From positions 62,001 to 126,000 of the forward strand of contig NZ_LQIK01000023.1 in NCBI RefSeq assembly GCF_001499855.1: DNA of 64,000 bases, given 5' to 3'. Origin of the DNA: Mycobacterium sp. GA-0227b (GTDB taxonomy: Bacteria; Actinomycetota; Actinomycetes; Mycobacteriales; Mycobacteriaceae). Shown here piece by piece: positions 20,611-28,862 of this stretch. A program made the translations under genes and the position numbers. The notes beneath the pieces were generated by a model. It did not search any database and was not told the origin of the DNA. It was given only the letters and a program-made list of their open reading frames with translations. Numbering within the stretch: the stretch's first letter is position 1; each line of letters opens with the position of its first letter.

Positions 20611-20742
20611 CGGATGTAGATCTGCGGTGTAGGCCTTACTCTGCACTGACGGTTTCTTGCGTCGCCGATAATTCCCGCCCGAACGCAGGATCAACCGCGG
20701 GCTCGTGCGCGTAGCCTTGAACGACTGGAAGAAGGACCTCAG

Positions 20743-21444
20743 ATGGTGATGGCGAACGAACCCGACGAGCGCGAGGGCACGCACTTGCGCATCGCCGAAC
20801 TTGTGCGCGGCCTCTACAACCGGCCCGACGCCGACACGGTGATCGCCGAGCTGGCCGAACATGCGGCCGTCGAGATCCCCGGCGCCCAGTACGCCGGCAT
20901 CACCATCACCCGCAAGTCCAAGAGCGTCGAGACCCCCGCGGCGACCCACCTGTACCCGATGCTGTTGGACAAGATCCAGCAGCGCCATCAGGAGGGCCCG
21001 TGCCTGACCGCGGCGTGGGAGAAGAAGATCGTCTACGTCGCCGACCTCGAAACTGACGACCGGTTTCCGAACTATCGCCGAGATGCCCTCGCGGAGACGC
21101 CGATTCGGTCGATCATGGCGTTTCAGCTTTTCATCGAGGGTGAGACGATGGGTGCGCTCAACGTCTACTCGGAGGAGCACGACTCTTTCGGCGACGAATC
21201 CAGAAGCATCGGAATGGTTTTCGCGGCGCATTCTTCGGTGGCGTGGAACGCGGCACGTCGCGACGAACAGTTCAGACAGGCCTTGGCCAGCCGCGACACC
21301 ATCGGCCAGGCGAAGGGCATGATCATGGAGCGCTACGGCGTCGACGCCGTTCAGGCGTTCGACCTGCTGCGCAAGCTGTCTCAGGACTCCAACGTGCCGC
21401 TGATCAAGATTGCGACGGAGTTCGTGGAGAACGCCAAGGCCTGA
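20743..21444 (+). CDS. GAF-ANTAR transcription antitermination regulator
   Basis: The 233-residue protein has a GAF sensor domain (about 25-160, with YAGITITRKSK and MAFQLFIEGETMGALNVYS) followed by a C-terminal ANTAR domain (about 172-228, ASRDTIGQAKGMIMERYGVDAVQAFDLL). ANTAR domains bind paired hexaloop RNA hairpins and prevent termination. The ligand of the GAF domain and the RNA targets are not visible here. AAGAAGGAC lies 5 bases before the ATG; a second ATG follows two codons later. It is monocistronic. Confidence 0.93.
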   Translation: MVMANEPDEREGTHLRIAELVRGLYNRPDADTVIAELAEHAAVEIPGAQYAGITITRKSKSVETPAATHLYPMLLDKIQQRHQEGPCLTAAWEKKIVYVADLETDDRFPNYRRDALAETPIRSIMAFQLFIEGETMGALNVYSEEHDSFGDESRSIGMVFAAHSSVAWNAARRDEQFRQALASRDTIGQAKGMIMERYGVDAVQAFDLLRKLSQDSNVPLIKIATEFVENAKA

Positions 21445-21452
21445 GAGCCTGG

Positions 21453-22238
21453 TTAGCCCACGAGGTCGAGCTGTTTGTTCAACCAGTCCAGGACCGGCGG
21501 CGCGACGTCATCGACCGCGGACTGCGCGATGATCCAGTGCGGCAAGCCGGGATGGACCTGATGCTCCGCGTTGTAGCGTGCCGCGATCCGTCGTGAGATC
21601 CATTGTGCGACATTTCGATCAGCACCCGCGCTGACACACAGCACGGGGCACGTGACGTCTCGGGCGCTCACCTTGGTGGACGACGCTCCCATCGACATCT
21701 CGCGGAAGACCCTGCCCGAGTCACGAACGAGTCGGGGCAGCAGATCGTCCTGTTCGGCCCGGTCGAGCGTGCTGAGCGGAACCTCCCGCATGGTGCGCTC
21801 GGACGGCAGGAACGGCTTGCCCGCGAGGATGCGCGGAAGCAGCGGGAACAGGTGTGGCAGGACGCGAAGTTGCGGCCAGAGCACGCCGGGCGGGATGGAC
21901 GCCAGCAGCACCGCAGCACGAGGATCACGCGCTGCGGCGATCTTCTGAGCCAGCAGGCCGCCCATGCTGTGGCCGATGACGATCGGCGCGGCGTCCAGTT
22001 GGTCGTATGCCGCCAGCGCCACCCGGAAGCAGTCCTGGATGCCGGTGCGCGCCAGCACCTCGCCATTGGTCGGGTCACGCCCCGGCAGCACCGGCGCGTG
22101 GCATTCGAAGCCGGCGTTCTCGAGGAATCGGGTCCACGGCTGCACCAGTGACGGTCGACCGAACACGCCGTGCAGAAACAGAACGGGGGGCTTGGCCTTG
22201 TCCACTCGGGTCGGGGTCCTTCCGGTCGCGGTCGGCAC
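21453..22238 (-). CDS. Alpha/beta hydrolase
   Basis: The 261-residue protein has the oxyanion-hole sequence LFLHGVFG, the nucleophile elbow GHSMGG, a late strand VLCVSAGADRNV supplying the acid, and PHWIIAQ with the catalytic His. It lacks a signal peptide, so acts in the cytoplasm. The substrate is unknown; esterase or lipase activity is likely from the triad. It ends 9 bases from the convergent GAF-ANTAR gene and follows the L,D-transpeptidase-like gene on the opposite side, transcribed away from it. Confidence 0.88.
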   Translation of the reverse strand: MPTATGRTPTRVDKAKPPVLFLHGVFGRPSLVQPWTRFLENAGFECHAPVLPGRDPTNGEVLARTGIQDCFRVALAAYDQLDAAPIVIGHSMGGLLAQKIAAARDPRAAVLLASIPPGVLWPQLRVLPHLFPLLPRILAGKPFLPSERTMREVPLSTLDRAEQDDLLPRLVRDSGRVFREMSMGASSTKVSARDVTCPVLCVSAGADRNVAQWISRRIAARYNAEHQVHPGLPHWIIAQSAVDDVAPPVLDWLNKQLDLVG

Positions 22239-22247
22239 GAAGCCTTG

Positions 22248-23123
22248 TCAACGGGCGATTACTCGAGGAACTTCCGGGTTTTCCGGTTCGACCCTCGGCC
22301 GTGGCACCTCGACGCTGTTCTGTTGCACGATAACCGGATCACCGACCTTCACGGTGTTGAAATACCACTCGGCGTCCTCGGGGCTGAGACTGATGCACCC
22401 GTGGCTGACGTTCTCGTAGCCGAGCGAATTGACCGCCCACGGTGCCGAATGCACGAAGATGCCGCGTCTGGTGATCCGGACGGCCCATTCGACGTCGAGC
22501 AGGTAACCGTCCTCCGAGTTGACCGGGATGCCGACGCTGCTCGAATCCATCATGACGTTGCGTTCCTTGGCCAATACGGTGAACGTGCCGACGGGCGTCG
22601 GATATTCGGGTCTTCCCATTGACGCCGGAAAAACGCCGGGCTTGCCGAAGTGTGGCCGGTGGTGTGGAGCAGGCAGGATCGAGGGCGGTCCCGCGTCGAC
22701 GCCGTCAATCGTCACGGTGAACGTGTGTTCCGAGGTATTGGCAACACCGACGACCGCCGGACCCGTCGCGACGTTCGTCTTCAGGTTGCCTACGGAAAGC
22801 GCAATGGTGCTGTGCGCCGGCCAGAATCGGTCCGGCACCCATTGCACGGTCTCGTTGTCGAGCCATTCGAACTTGCCCGTCATGGCGGGCGTCGATGTGA
22901 TGTCGAGAAACCGCTCGGCGGCGCGCTTGTCGACGACGGGCGTCTCGAAGGTCACCACGACGGGGTGCGCCACCCCGACGATCTGGCCTTCCGCGGGCAG
23001 GATGGAGGCGATGGCGATTCGCACCGACTGGCTGGCAGCTGCCGCGCCTTCGTCGGCCGGCCCGGCCACCACACAGGTAGCGACGACGACCGCGGCAAGA
23101 ACACACCTGATGACCGCACGCAA
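22248..23123 (-). CDS. L,D-transpeptidase-like (YkuD) secreted protein
   Basis: Predicted cell-wall enzyme forming 3-3 peptidoglycan crosslinks. The 291-residue product has a signal peptide (residues about 1-31, ending GAAAAS), an Ig-like region (VGVAHPVVVTFETPV), and a YkuD domain with FVHSAPWAVNSLGYENVSHGC. The Cys after HG is the expected nucleophile. The next residues are ISL, where classical enzymes have an Asn. The TTG at 23123 has GGGAGG eight bases before it, which decides the start. It is transcribed before the alpha/beta hydrolase. Confidence 0.87.
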   Translation of the reverse strand: MRAVIRCVLAAVVVATCVVAGPADEGAAAASQSVRIAIASILPAEGQIVGVAHPVVVTFETPVVDKRAAERFLDITSTPAMTGKFEWLDNETVQWVPDRFWPAHSTIALSVGNLKTNVATGPAVVGVANTSEHTFTVTIDGVDAGPPSILPAPHHRPHFGKPGVFPASMGRPEYPTPVGTFTVLAKERNVMMDSSSVGIPVNSEDGYLLDVEWAVRITRRGIFVHSAPWAVNSLGYENVSHGCISLSPEDAEWYFNTVKVGDPVIVQQNSVEVPRPRVEPENPEVPRVIAR

Positions 23124-23357
23124 TCTTGGTGCCTCCCTCGAAATTACAACGATGTCAATAATGCTAAGGGAGCCGCGGCGGATTAAGTCCAAGTGTACGT
23201 AGGCAATTCGATTAAGTCTGCGTCACGTTTGGGCCACGGCCGACTGGACGAGCATTCTTCGGAGAGGTGAAGCTCGTTGTCCAGAAACGGATTTGGCCCG
23301 GCGGCTGGTCGTACTCGCCGCCGGGCCGAACCCGGGTGATTTGTCCTCAGCGCACCG

Positions 23358-23831
23358 TTAGCCCGCAGGACCGGGCGGTGTGGGCTGACCCGGCGCGGGC
23401 GCGCCCGGCCGCGGTGAGCCGACAGAGTCGCCCTTGCCGCCCTTACCGGCGGCGCCACCCATCGTGGTGAGTGGGGCGCCGGCTGCCACCGGAGCACCGG
23501 CCGCAATCGGCGGCACGACGGGCGGCGGCACCAGGGGCGGAGGCACGGCCGGTGGCACGAGCGGCGGGGGCACGATCGGCGGCACCAGCGGCGGCGGCAC
23601 GACCGGTGGCGGCGCGACGGGCGGCGGACCGGGGAACGCCATCGGCACGCCGGCCATGTCGGTGAGCGGAGCGCACACCGCTCCGGGCGGTGCACCTGCA
23701 GGGGCTTCCCCAGTCGACGTCTGGACACATTCGTAGCCCCCGGCCAGCGCCGCCGGGCTCAACGCCATCGCCAACCCACACAATCCAGCCCCGATGGCTG
23801 CCGCGATGTTGACTCGTTCAAAGGTCGTCAT
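23358..23831 (-). CDS. Proline-rich secreted protein
   Basis: The 157-residue product has a signal peptide (about 1-30, ending ALAGG), two cysteines near 35 and 54, and a repetitive region rich in PPLVPP and PPVVPP units (about 70-112). A Gly/Lys patch, AAGKGGKGD, and a Pro/Gly tail follow. The ATG at 23831 has AAGGGA nine bases upstream; an ATG six codons earlier is possible. Such proteins are typically surface-exposed in mycobacteria. I cannot name the family. Confidence 0.7.
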   Translation of the reverse strand: MTTFERVNIAAAIGAGLCGLAMALSPAALAGGYECVQTSTGEAPAGAPPGAVCAPLTDMAGVPMAFPGPPPVAPPPVVPPPLVPPIVPPPLVPPAVPPPLVPPPVVPPIAAGAPVAAGAPLTTMGGAAGKGGKGDSVGSPRPGAPAPGQPTPPGPAG

Positions 23832-24197
23832 CGACGTTGATCCCTTCATTCACGCTCGTACTTTCGTTCAACTGAGGCAGCAGAGGTGCATGCCGCATTG
23901 AAGTCGCGCCTCTGCGACCGCGTTAATATCAGCAGCGAACGGCCGGCGACGCACCACGCCGCACCGCACCGTTTCCAATTGGTGACCGGTTCGGAATGGT
24001 TGGACGACCGGGTGTCCCGCCGCCGGTGCCGCCGGCGCCCTGCCAATCGGTCTCACCTGCGGTTCTGTGTCGGGTCGACCGCTTCGTGCGCCCCGTCGCA
24101 GGTCTCGATGCATTCAAAGTCGACACGGGGTTTCGGGGCCGTTGACCACGGGCATCACTGTCGCGACAGGTCAGGACAAGTCAGAGGTTGGTATGTG
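23832..24197. other. Intergenic region between divergent genes
   Basis: About 366 bases with no convincing gene: the frames open through it are Arg-rich and lack good starts. It is somewhat richer in AT near 23930. The right end holds the SigF-like promoter for the holin-like gene. The left end should hold the promoter of the proline-rich gene, but I see no clear -10/-35 pair. Confidence 0.5.
24129..24155 (+). promoter_or_regulatory. SigF-like promoter
   Basis: GGTTT and GGGCAT are separated by 16 bases, close to the mycobacterial SigF consensus GGTTT-N15-17-GGGTA(T), with one mismatch in the -10. It lies about 43 bases before the holin-like start. SigF governs stationary-phase and envelope-stress genes in this genus. 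Confidence 0.4.
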
Positions 24198-24599
24198 ATG
24201 ACGGTGGAATCGAGGTCTACCGCAGACCCGTCGATCGGCGAACTGATGAGTCAGTTGTCGACGCAGACGTCGCGGCTGATTCGCGACGAGATGCGGTTGG
24301 CGCAAAAGGAATTTCAGGAATCAGCAAAGCACGCCGGAATCGGCGCGGGTTTGTTCAGCGTCGCGGGCTTGTTGGCCTTCTTCGGCGCGGCGACGTTGAT
24401 CGCCGCGGCGGTGGCGGCGCTGTCCCTGGTGCTGGAGGTGTGGGCTGCGGCGCTGATCGTGGCGGCAGCGCTGTTCGTCGTCGCGGGTATCGCCGCGCTG
24501 ATCGGACGCAAACAAGCTCGGGAGGTCACTCCCGCGGCTCCGAAGACCGTCGAGACGGTGAAAGCCGACATCCAGGAATTGAAGGACGCCCGTTCATGA
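24198..24599 (+). CDS. Putative actinobacterial holin-X (YqjE/DUF1469-like) membrane protein
   Basis: The 133-residue protein has an N-terminal amphipathic region (SIGELMSQLSTQTSRLIRDEMRLAQKEFQ), two adjacent membrane helices (about 50-72 and 79-100), and a charged tail. This fits the phage-holin-like YqjE/Act-i-holin group, associated with envelope stress rather than lysis in chromosomal contexts. The ATG has AGAGG ten bases upstream. It overlaps the DUF3618 gene by 4 bases (ATGA), indicating that the two proteins are made together. Confidence 0.85.
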   Translation: MTVESRSTADPSIGELMSQLSTQTSRLIRDEMRLAQKEFQESAKHAGIGAGLFSVAGLLAFFGAATLIAAAVAALSLVLEVWAAALIVAAALFVVAGIAALIGRKQAREVTPAAPKTVETVKADIQELKDARS

Positions 24600-24925
24600 C
24601 CGCACCGGATTCACGTCCCGAACCAGGCCCGGAAGCGGGCGTTGACGATATTCAGGCCGACATCGAGCAGACCCGCAACGAACTCGGCGAGACGGTCGAG
24701 GCGCTGCAGGCCAAGTTGGATGTGAAAGGGCGCGCCAAGGACAAGGTCGACGAAACCAAGGAACGCGCCAAGGACAAGGCGACAGAGACGAAGGAGCGCG
24801 TCGTCGAGAAGGCGGACACGCTGCGGCATACGGCCACCGACAACCCGAAGCGGACGGTGCCCGTGGCGGCGGTCATCGCCATCCTTGCGGTGCTCGGGAT
24901 CGTCGTCTGGCGTCGCCGCCGCTAG
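24596..24925 (+). CDS. DUF3618 membrane protein
   Basis: The 109-residue protein shows the DUF3618 signature DIEQTRNELGETVEALQAKLDVKGRAKDKVDE, continuing as a charged coiled-coil-like helix of Lys/Glu-rich repeats (TKERAKDKATETKERVVEKA). One membrane helix at about 84-104 is followed by an Arg-rich end. It is probably a membrane-anchored partner of the holin-like protein. Its last codon shares CTAG with the convergent flavin-type oxidase gene, so the two stop codons overlap. Confidence 0.85.
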   Translation: MTAPDSRPEPGPEAGVDDIQADIEQTRNELGETVEALQAKLDVKGRAKDKVDETKERAKDKATETKERVVEKADTLRHTATDNPKRTVPVAAVIAILAVLGIVVWRRRR

Positions 24926-25338
24926 CCTTCCGACGGTCCGAACCGGAAGCGGCGGCCCGTGACCCTTGTCGGAAGTATGCGGACGTAGTGCTGTTTGACG
25001 TGCGAAGTCCACGACAGCAGTTGCGCCCGTTCGGCCTCCGCGAGGTCGTCGTCATCGCGCACCGGGCGGGCCACGCCCCGAACGACCACACTCCAGCCTT
25101 CGGCGACGTTGTGGTCGTCGGCTTCGAACACCACGTCGCGGTTGATCGCGGTGCTGACCAACTTGGTGCCATCGGCGGTGCGGAACAACAGCGTCCGACG
25201 CTGAACGACGAAGTTGACGGGGAAGATCTCCGGCTGGCCGTCGGCGCTGGTGACGAGTCGCCCCAACGACGCGCTGCCCAGCAGCTTCCAGCATTCGCTT
25301 TCCGGAAGTATCTCCCCGGGCTGGTTCACTTCAGACAT
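24922..25338 (-). CDS. Pyridoxamine 5'-phosphate oxidase-like flavin/F420-binding protein
   Basis: The 138-residue protein has the split-barrel PPOX fold pattern: CWKLLGSASLGRLVTS, DGQPEIFPVNFVV, TLLFRTADGTKLVSTAINRDVVFEAD, and WSVVVRGVARPV. Such mycobacterial proteins bind FMN, haem or F420, and the cofactor cannot be told from sequence. The ATG at 25338 gives MSEVNQPGEIL; a GTG six bases earlier is possible. Converges with DUF3618 and lies beside the tRNA-Val gene. Confidence 0.83.
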   Translation of the reverse strand: MSEVNQPGEILPESECWKLLGSASLGRLVTSADGQPEIFPVNFVVQRRTLLFRTADGTKLVSTAINRDVVFEADDHNVAEGWSVVVRGVARPVRDDDDLAEAERAQLLSWTSHVKQHYVRILPTRVTGRRFRFGPSEG

Positions 25339-25425
25339 GGTCACCCGCCGTCACCAGACCGATCACGTAAGGCATGGTCCCGAGTCTAGGGAGGCGCGCG
25401 GTGAGTGCCGAAGGCTGTGGCGGAG

Positions 25426-25497
25426 TGGTCCCGGCTGGGTTCGAACCAGCGACCTTCCGCGTGTGAGGCGGACGCTCTCCCACTGAGCTACGAGACC
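25426..25497 (-). tRNA. tRNA-Val (anticodon CAC)
   Basis: A full cloverleaf can be drawn: acceptor GGTCTCG with CGGGACC, anticodon loop CTCACAC, T loop TTCGAAC, discriminator A at 25426. No CCA is encoded. It faces the opposite way to the other three tRNAs. Confidence 0.95.
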
Positions 25498-25775
25498 GGA
25501 GAGTCGACCGAATGGCCGAACGACGTCGAAGACTAGCACGGTAAGGCGTCACGACCCGAATCCGCCCGAGGTTTCAGCAGCGTCCACGGCTGCGGATTCC
25601 GACACGTGCCGCGCGGCCGGCTCGGCCCGCGGTTTCTGCGTCTCCTGCGAGTGCTACCAGCTGGTTTGAAATGCAAACGGGCGGAGACGCACCGGCAAAC
25701 GCGGAGATTTGTGCAGCTACACTTTGGTGGACTATCGTCGTGCTTCGCGACGGGCGACGATGTCGTTCGTGGCGC

Positions 25776-25848
25776 GCGGATGTAGCGCAGTTGGTAGCGC
25801 ATCACCTTGCCAAGGTGAGGGTCGCGGGTTCGAATCCCGTCATCCGCT
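25776..25848 (+). tRNA. tRNA-Gly (anticodon GCC)
   Basis: Acceptor GCGGATG pairs with CATCCGC; the anticodon loop is TTGCCAA and the T loop TTCGAAT. Discriminator T at 25848; CCA is not encoded. First of three tRNAs read rightwards. Confidence 0.95.
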
Positions 25849-25875
25849 CGAAGGTGCAGTGGCATCAACCCCAGC

Positions 25876-25946
25876 GGTGGAGTGGCCGAGTGGTGAGGCA
25901 ACGGCCTGCAAAGCCGTGCACACGGGTTCGATTCCCGTCTCCACCT
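25876..25946 (+). tRNA. tRNA-Cys (anticodon GCA)
   Basis: Acceptor GGTGGAG pairs with CTCCACC; the anticodon loop is CTGCAAA. Discriminator T (U73) at 25946 is expected for tRNA-Cys. CCA is not encoded. It lies 27 bases after tRNA-Gly. Confidence 0.95.
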
Positions 25947-25959
25947 CAACGATGATCTG

Positions 25960-26034
25960 GCGCGATTAGCTCAGCGGGAGAGCGCTTCCCTGACACGGAA
26001 GAGGTCACTGGTTCAATCCCAGTATCGCGCACCA
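25960..26034 (+). tRNA. tRNA-Val (anticodon GAC), CCA encoded
   Basis: Acceptor GCGCGAT pairs with ATCGCGC; the anticodon loop is CTGACAC. Discriminator A at 26031 is followed by a genomic CCA (26032-26034), unlike the three neighbouring tRNAs. The 3' end borders an accessory region and would be a natural attachment site. Confidence 0.95.
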
Positions 26035-26189
26035 GTACCGCCGCACTTCAACGACTGGTTCTGAGGCCCCAACCTGCCGGCGTACGATTCCCAGGCCTGG
26101 GACTTGTGTCCCAGATAACATGTTAGCTAGAGTGCCTTTCAGGCCGGGGGGCTAATTTCACCAAGATCGTTATTCATGTGGGGGAACAC

Positions 26190-26324
26190 ATGCTTCGAGT
26201 CGTGGTTTGTGCTGTCGCCTTGGCCGTAGCTGGCTCAGGGTTCGCGCCAGCGATAGGCTCCGCTCCCTACGATTCCGGCCTGGACCGCGACCGCGACGGA
26301 ATCGCGACCGAACCGAACACGTGA
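26190..26324 (+). CDS. Short secreted ORF with truncated Excalibur domain
   Basis: The 44-residue reading has a hydrophobic signal-like start (MLRVVVCAVALAVAGSGFAP) and then YDSGLDRDRDGIATEP. This matches the second half of an Excalibur calcium-binding domain (normally YxxxLDRDGDGxACE), with the final Cys replaced by Thr and the first half missing. GGGGGAA lies just before the ATG. Its TGA overlaps the nuclease GTG by 4 bases. It is either a degenerate remnant or a leader ORF coupling translation of the nuclease. Confidence 0.55.
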   Translation: MLRVVVCAVALAVAGSGFAPAIGSAPYDSGLDRDRDGIATEPNT

Positions 26325-27046
26325 GGTTCGCAGCTTCTGCAGCGTGGCGCGTCTGCGCTGCAACCTCCGGCCTGATGGCAGCCGTTCCCCTGGCACCGTC
26401 GGCGGCCGCTGAACCGGTCGCCGCCACGGCGACGGTCCTCGAGGTGGTCGATGGCGACACCATCGACATTCGCGATGACAACCGCGGTCACTTGCGCGTG
26501 CGGGTCCTCGGCATCGACACCCCCGAGACAAAGAAGCCTGGCTCTCCCGTCGAGTGTTGGGGACCCGAGGCGACTGAGTTCGCCACGTCGAACCTCCTCG
26601 GGAGCAGAGTTGCGGTCGTCATCGACCCGACACAAGATCGAACCGACCGCTACGGCCGCACCCTCGCGTACCTTGTGCGAGCCGACGGCTGGAACTACTC
26701 GGTCGAAACAGCCCGCGCGGGTGCGGCCCGGTCGTACATCTACGGCGGTAACCCGGTCAGCCTCTACGACGAAATAGAAGCCGCTGAGCAAGAAGCCAGA
26801 AACGCTCCGCGTGGACTGTGGGGCCCGCCATGCAACGGTGACACGGCATCGACCGCCGCAGATACAGGAGCTCCGCCTCCACCGCAGGCTCTGCCAGCCG
26901 CTGACATCCCGCCGCCGTCCTCGAGCGTCTACTACGACGACTGCGACGCAGCGCGCGCAGCCGGCGCCGCACCTCTGCGAGCCGGCGAGCCCGGGTATCG
27001 CGCCGGCCTCGACGGCGATCGGGACGGGTCCGCATGCGAAACGTGA
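26321..27046 (+). CDS. Secreted thermonuclease (SNase domain) with C-terminal Excalibur domain
   Basis: Predicted extracellular Ca-dependent nuclease. The 241-residue protein has an N-terminal hydrophobic segment, then a staphylococcal-nuclease domain: VVDGDTIDI, the catalytic Arg and Glu in RVLGIDTPET, and the second Arg in DRYGRTLAYL. After a Pro-rich linker comes an Excalibur domain (YYDDCDAARAAGAAPL, ending DGDRDGSACE). The GTG at 26321 is chosen because it forms a GTGA overlap with the preceding ORF. The downstream gene is also Excalibur-type and overlaps. Confidence 0.88.
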   Translation: MRFAASAAWRVCAATSGLMAAVPLAPSAAAEPVAATATVLEVVDGDTIDIRDDNRGHLRVRVLGIDTPETKKPGSPVECWGPEATEFATSNLLGSRVAVVIDPTQDRTDRYGRTLAYLVRADGWNYSVETARAGAARSYIYGGNPVSLYDEIEAAEQEARNAPRGLWGPPCNGDTASTAADTGAPPPPQALPAADIPPPSSSVYYDDCDAARAAGAAPLRAGEPGYRAGLDGDRDGSACET

Positions 27047-27564
27047 TGCTGCGGCGAACTTTTCAGATCATTGGAGCCACTACGGTGGCAATGCCCCTTA
27101 TGTTCAGCCCTACGGCCGTGGCGTTGCCCTTCAGCAACTGCGATCAAGCTGAGGCGGCAGGCGCGGCGCCCGTCTTCGCCGGCCAACCCGGTTACAGTGC
27201 GGAACTTGATCGCGACGGAGACGGCGTGGCATGCGAACAAGGCAACGGCTCTGCTAGCCCACTTAGACCGTCCGCCAACACATATACGACTCTCATCGCC
27301 TGGGACGGAGCGCCATGCATCGATGTGATCTGGCCGAACAACAACCAGATGATTCGGCAAAATATTTGCCACGAACCCGGAGAAGTGAAGCTGATTTTCC
27401 ACACAGCTGCCCCAGGTCAGTTGATCGGCGCCGATCCGATCATCGGCGCGGCGAATGGCGTCGCCTGCTCGGTCATGCGCGACTCCGACAAGGCGATCCT
27501 GATCCGAAGCGACGCTGATGCGGGTGACGGCAGAGACGTTAACTGCACCATCGCCGCTTCCTGA
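27043..27564 (+). CDS. Secreted Excalibur-domain protein
   Basis: The 173-residue protein has a signal peptide (about 1-28, ending AVALP), one Excalibur domain (FSNCDQAEAAGAAPVF through LDRDGDGVACE), and a C-terminal domain of about 100 residues with Cys pairs (APCIDVIWP, QNICHEPG, GVACSVM, VNCTI) that I do not recognise. GTG at 27043 overlaps the nuclease stop by 4 bases; an ATG at 27034 or 27046 is also possible. AT content is higher than in core genes nearby. Confidence 0.8.
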   Translation: MMLRRTFQIIGATTVAMPLMFSPTAVALPFSNCDQAEAAGAAPVFAGQPGYSAELDRDGDGVACEQGNGSASPLRPSANTYTTLIAWDGAPCIDVIWPNNNQMIRQNICHEPGEVKLIFHTAAPGQLIGADPIIGAANGVACSVMRDSDKAILIRSDADAGDGRDVNCTIAAS

Positions 27565-27725
27565 GGGGGCGGGCGCGGTCGACACGTCGGATGATCAACA
27601 ACGCCCGCGACTGGTAATGCTGCGCACCGCGGTCCCGTTGCAGTCCGCATTTTGAAGCGACATTGCCGTCCATGCCATTGCTGAATTGCAGACGCTGACT
27701 GTTTGCCCGGTGGATACTGCAACCT

Positions 27726-27944
27726 ATGGTCAATGACGCTCAAGACGATTCCGTTCAGTACCCGAACGATCCCGAGAACTGCACCCACTCGCGCGTCAGC
27801 GTCAAGGGGTCGGGCGCAATGCAGGACGCCCAAATCGACGCTGGCACATCGAATTGGGGGACGTGCCAGGACTGCGGAAAGCGGGTCCCCAATCCGGCGC
27901 CAGGAGTAGGCGGGTCGACCGGCGCCGCGGACGATAAACCCTGA
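27726..27944 (+). CDS. Small hypothetical protein with possible zinc-binding Cys/His
   Basis: The 72-residue product is acidic and soluble. It has an ENCTHSRV segment and a later WGTCQDCGKRVP, giving a possible C-x-H plus C-x2-C metal site. The C-terminal 20 residues are Gly/Pro-rich and low complexity. It has an ATG but a weak ribosome-binding site. I recognise no family; the CxxC arrangement argues that it is a real gene. Confidence 0.5.
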   Translation: MVNDAQDDSVQYPNDPENCTHSRVSVKGSGAMQDAQIDAGTSNWGTCQDCGKRVPNPAPGVGGSTGAADDKP

Positions 27945-28017
27945 GCGGGTGACCGCAGCCGGCTATCTATAGGCGTCACCCCTGCCAAACAAATCAGTTG
28001 CGGAAGTCTGGCGTCAG

Positions 28018-28686
28018 TCAGGCCTCTACGCCGTAGCCACCGCGAAGATCCTTGTGCGCGGCTTTGAGAATGGTCTTGCACAGCTCCACCAGCGCCTCGA
28101 CGTCGATATCCGCCTCATCGCCCAGTCGCTTGAGCCACTCTCCTTCTTCATCTTTCAGCTCGGTCCACTTGCGCTCCGCGAAGATCGCCTGTTCATCGGT
28201 TGGTGGGACGTCGCCCGCCGTCTGGACCAGTCGTCTCTTGCACGCATCCAGCTGCGCCAGCGAGTAGCCGTGCTCACGGAACTGGCGGTCCCATTCGTCA
28301 AGCACCACTTCGGTGAGGTCGCGAACCGGTTCGGCGGCATACATCATCAACTCGGCGATTCCGTCGTCGAGACCCAGCCGAACACGGAATTCATAGAGCT
28401 GCCTGATGGCTTCCGCCCGCCTCTGGCTGAGGCTTTGTTCGGTCGCTTCGGATCCGGCGAGTTGTTCTGCCCCGCGCTTGAGGTGGAGGGTCGCTGAAAT
28501 GAGGCGCTTCAATGCGGCCTTCTTGTCTTCCCCCGCCCGCTTCTCGTAGTCCAAGACCAGTGCGTGGTCTCGTTCTTCTTTCTTGGTCTTCGCGTCGATG
28601 CGTTTCGTCCAAATCGCTACGGCCGCAGTGGATACGACGGATGCGAAAGGCACCAAGGTGGTCGAGACCATAGTTGCCAAACTCAT
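28018..28686 (-). CDS. Membrane-anchored coiled-coil hypothetical protein
   Basis: The 222-residue product has one N-terminal membrane helix (about 7-27, VPFASVVSTAAVAIW). A highly charged helical cytosolic part follows (KRIDAKTKKEERDHALVLDYEKRAGEDKKAAL and later DACKRRLVQTAGDVPPTDEQAIFAERKWTELKDEEGEWL). The ATG at 28686 has CGAGGAG about ten bases before it, preferred over a longer reading. It is AT-richer than core genes. Function is unknown. Confidence 0.65.
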   Translation of the reverse strand: MSLATMVSTTLVPFASVVSTAAVAIWTKRIDAKTKKEERDHALVLDYEKRAGEDKKAALKRLISATLHLKRGAEQLAGSEATEQSLSQRRAEAIRQLYEFRVRLGLDDGIAELMMYAAEPVRDLTEVVLDEWDRQFREHGYSLAQLDACKRRLVQTAGDVPPTDEQAIFAERKWTELKDEEGEWLKRLGDEADIDVEALVELCKTILKAAHKDLRGGYGVEA

Positions 28687-28862
28687 CGGGTCGCAACTCC
28701 TCGCTAGGCAGACACGACTCCCCCGTATTCGCACGCTGTCGTCATTTGCCCGTGATTCAGTCTGCATGACTGCGCCCAAGCGCATGCAGTTTTGACGCTT
28801 CCGCCAATAGCTACTTCACACCGGAACTTTCCGAATGCAAGAGTCCTAGGAGCTGTCTGTCG

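Noticed and set aside
23434-23736. Gly-rich rightward reading resembling a PE_PGRS fragment
   Set aside because: It is the complement of the proline-rich secreted protein's repeats, which has a signal peptide and ribosome-binding site.
26190-26324. Excalibur ORF as a complete functional domain
   Set aside because: It lacks the first half of the domain and the final Cys, so it is listed only as truncated.
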